A stretch of 64,000 nt of DNA from positions 1,488,001 through 1,552,000 of the forward strand of contig CP076546.1 in the NCBI GenBank assembly GCA_018889975.1, in the 5' to 3' direction. Shown here piece by piece: positions 62,394 through 64,000 of the stretch. Origin of the DNA: Bacillus sp. NP157 (GTDB lineage: Bacteria > Pseudomonadota > Gammaproteobacteria > Xanthomonadales > Rhodanobacteraceae). A program made the translations under genes and the position numbers. The stretch's first letter is position 1. The number at the start of each line of letters is the position of its first letter. The notes under the pieces are model-generated. The model saw only the letters and a program-made list of their open reading frames with translations, was not told the DNA's origin and searched no databases.

Positions 62394-63926
62394 TCAGCCC
62401 TTCAGGCGCAGCCAGATCACAAGGAGGTAAACCATGCCGACCCCGAACACGATCGTGGCCAGCATCATGTTCTGCAGGTGGCTGCGGCGACGGTCGCGCG
62501 GGGTGGGATAGAACGGGATGGACGCGAGCACCGGGAAGCCGGTGGCACGCTCCAGCTGGGCCACCGAACGCACGCGCGGATCGAAGCGGGCGACCATGAA
62601 CAGCAGGCCCAGCGGCACGGCCACGGCGAGCGCAAGCCCGGCCAGGCCAAAGTGCATGAAGCGCAGGCCCGACGGCACCAGCGGCATCACCGCCGGGTTC
62701 TGCACCAGGAAGGTCAGGCCGCGCTGCTCGGCGTCCAGGTTCATCGACACGCGGGCGTTCTCGCGGCGCTTCAGCAGGTCCTGGTAGACGTCGCGATTTA
62801 CGTTGTAGTCGCGGGTGAGCTCGGCCACCACGTTCTCGGAATTGGCGATGCGCTTGCTGCGCTCCAGCTCCGAGGCGAGCATCGATTCACTGGCGCTGAC
62901 CCGCGCGGCGCTCGCCGCGGCATCGCCACGCGTCTGCACCAGCTGGATGCGCATCTGCTGGTAAACCGGGTTCATCGCGATGTTGTGGTCCACCGGCGTG
63001 CCGCTGCCGAGCGCGCGCTGCGCATCCGACGAGGCCATCTGCTTGCGCACGTCTTCGATCTGGTGGCGCAGGCGGATCACGTCCGGGTAGTCATCGGTGT
63101 AGTTGAGCAGCAGCTTGTCGAGCTGGCCCTGCAGGTCGGCCAGCTGGGTCTGGTAGACGCCGCCGACGGTCTGCACCGCGTTGACTTCGGATTCGCCGTT
63201 GAGCTGGGACGAGATGGCCGAGGCCTGCGACAGCTTCTGCATGTAGTCCATGCGGTTGCTTTCGATCTGCGTGCGCAGCTGGCTGATCCGCGAATTGGTG
63301 TCGACTTCGCTGCCGGGGCGCGCATCCGCATTGGCTTCACGGTAGGCCTTGAGCTTGTCTTCGGCGTCGGTGAGCTTGCTGCGATACGCCTCGACCTGGC
63401 TGTTGATGAATTCATACGCCTCGCGGCTCTCGCGCTGCTTGGAGGCCAGGCTCTCGCTGATGAACAGTTCGCCGAACGCACGCGTCACCGCGAAGGCGCG
63501 GCGCGGGTCGGAGTCGAAATAGGTGATGGTGATGAGGTTGTCGCGGGTGTTGATGATCTTCGTCCGCGACTTGATGCCCTCGACGAGCTTGTCGCGTTCG
63601 ATCGGCGAGGGGTTGGACGCGGTCCAGCCACCCGTGGCCAGCACCTGGTCGAGCACTGGCTGGCTGAAGATCACGTCGCGGGCGATGCCGGCGCGGTTCT
63701 TGGTGCCGGTGGCGGAGGCGGCGCCTTCCATCAGCGGGGTGATGATGCTGGACTCCTGGGCCAGGATCGTCACCGACGCCTCGTACTTCTTCGGCCACAG
63801 CATGCCCACGACCAGCGCGACCAGCGCGATCGCGGCGAACACCAGGCCCATGGTGATGCGGCGCCTGCGCGCCTCGCCCACCAGCGCGGGAAGCATCCCC
63901 GCAAACGGTACGACTTCCGAACTCAT
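62394..63926 (-). CDS. Wzz-like EPS chain-length/copolymerase protein
   Basis: About 510 residues. The second ATG (63926) is eight bases after AAGGGG and is preferred over 63932. One membrane helix near residue 27-45 (MGLVFAAIALVALVVGMLW) is followed by a periplasmic domain with long coiled coil (about 160-400; ESREAYEFINSQVEAYRSKL). A second helix lies near 430-450 after the Pro-rich NPAVMPLVPSG, then a short cytoplasmic loop and a last hydrophobic segment. This is the Wzz/GumC topology and matches the exosortase-A-linked TIGR03007 group as I recall. It controls EPS chain length and talks to the kinase-like protein next door. Confidence 0.92.
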   Translation of the reverse strand: MSSEVVPFAGMLPALVGEARRRRITMGLVFAAIALVALVVGMLWPKKYEASVTILAQESSIITPLMEGAASATGTKNRAGIARDVIFSQPVLDQVLATGGWTASNPSPIERDKLVEGIKSRTKIINTRDNLITITYFDSDPRRAFAVTRAFGELFISESLASKQRESREAYEFINSQVEAYRSKLTDAEDKLKAYREANADARPGSEVDTNSRISQLRTQIESNRMDYMQKLSQASAISSQLNGESEVNAVQTVGGVYQTQLADLQGQLDKLLLNYTDDYPDVIRLRHQIEDVRKQMASSDAQRALGSGTPVDHNIAMNPVYQQMRIQLVQTRGDAAASAARVSASESMLASELERSKRIANSENVVAELTRDYNVNRDVYQDLLKRRENARVSMNLDAEQRGLTFLVQNPAVMPLVPSGLRFMHFGLAGLALAVAVPLGLLFMVARFDPRVRSVAQLERATGFPVLASIPFYPTPRDRRRSHLQNMMLATIVFGVGMVYLLVIWLRLKG

Positions 63927-63964
63927 CGACATAACCCCTTGCCACCGGCAGCGCCGGCGGTCGG

Positions 63965-64000
63965 TCAGAAAGCGCGTTGCGGAACGGTGATGACGTCGCC
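63965..64000 (-). CDS. 3' tip of a Wza-like polysaccharide export protein
   Basis: Only 11 codons and a stop lie in the window: GDVITVPQRAF. GDVITVP is the standard end of the last SLBB/OPX domain in Wza-type exporters, and the position just upstream of the Wzz-like gene is the usual one. The gene continues beyond the right edge. Confidence 0.7.
   Translation of the reverse strand, partial: GDVITVPQRAF

Noticed and set aside
1-64000. CRISPR arrays, tRNA or rRNA genes, complete insertion sequences
   Set aside because: No regularly spaced repeats, no cloverleaf or rRNA-like segments and no transposase motifs were seen on either strand by reading; this was not tested by computation.

Overview
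The window is GC-rich DNA (about 65-70% G+C in the core genes). The gene types and sequence habits point to a gammaproteobacterium of the Xanthomonadales/Rhodanobacteraceae type (Luteibacter or Dyella-like); this is an inference from gene content, not a database match. It carries a large exopolysaccharide (EPS) locus of the exosortase-A/PEP-CTERM-associated type, a hybrid NRPS-PKS assembly line inside it, and two accessory islands that appear to encode one uncharacterised surface system.

Layout. 0-2.3 kb: the 3' part of a GMC oxidoreductase, then an Sfp-type phosphopantetheinyl transferase. 2.4-5.5 kb: the EPS-initiating sugar transferase, a membrane-anchored J-domain protein and a small exported protein. 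5.6-19.0 kb (island 1): an autotransporter, divergent from four long Ig-like-repeat proteins and one broken copy. 19.3-32.5 kb: two giant genes, A-T-KS-AT-ACP-aminotransferase followed by C-A-T-C-A*-T, where A* is a degenerate adenylation domain; there is no thioesterase. 32.5-42.7 kb: a tightly overlapping plus-strand run of glycosyltransferases, NodB deacetylases, an O-antigen-ligase-like polymerase and a CapK-like adenylate-forming enzyme. 42.6-53.2 kb (island 2): a second autotransporter with five more repeat proteins, wedged at the point where the two EPS half-operons converge. 53.2-64.0 kb: a minus-strand EPS operon in the order Wza-like exporter (edge), Wzz-like copolymerase, degenerate tyrosine-kinase-like ATPase, outer-membrane barrel, two exosortase-A-associated hydrolases, GalE, an exported enzyme, a flippase and a FemAB/GNAT-like transferase.

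How it fits together. The PPTase would arm the five carrier domains of the NRPS-PKS. The assembly line should extend an amino acid with malonate, transaminate it to a beta-amino acid and condense it with further residues. Its position inside the EPS locus and the lack of a thioesterase suggest that the product is handed to the sugar pathway or released by a separate enzyme (inference). No exosortase gene is visible in the window.

Main novelties. (1) Five palindromic REP elements lie in frame inside coding sequence; all five show a one-sided, strand-specific depletion of C in the neighbouring codons. Identical direct copies bracket the A-domain core and an inverted pair brackets the ACP. (2) A two-locus family pairs autotransporters with signal-peptide-less Ig-repeat proteins. 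All three of its divergent promoter regions carry a related TAGG-N6-CCTA palindrome, and the tandem copies have exchanged C-terminal modules.
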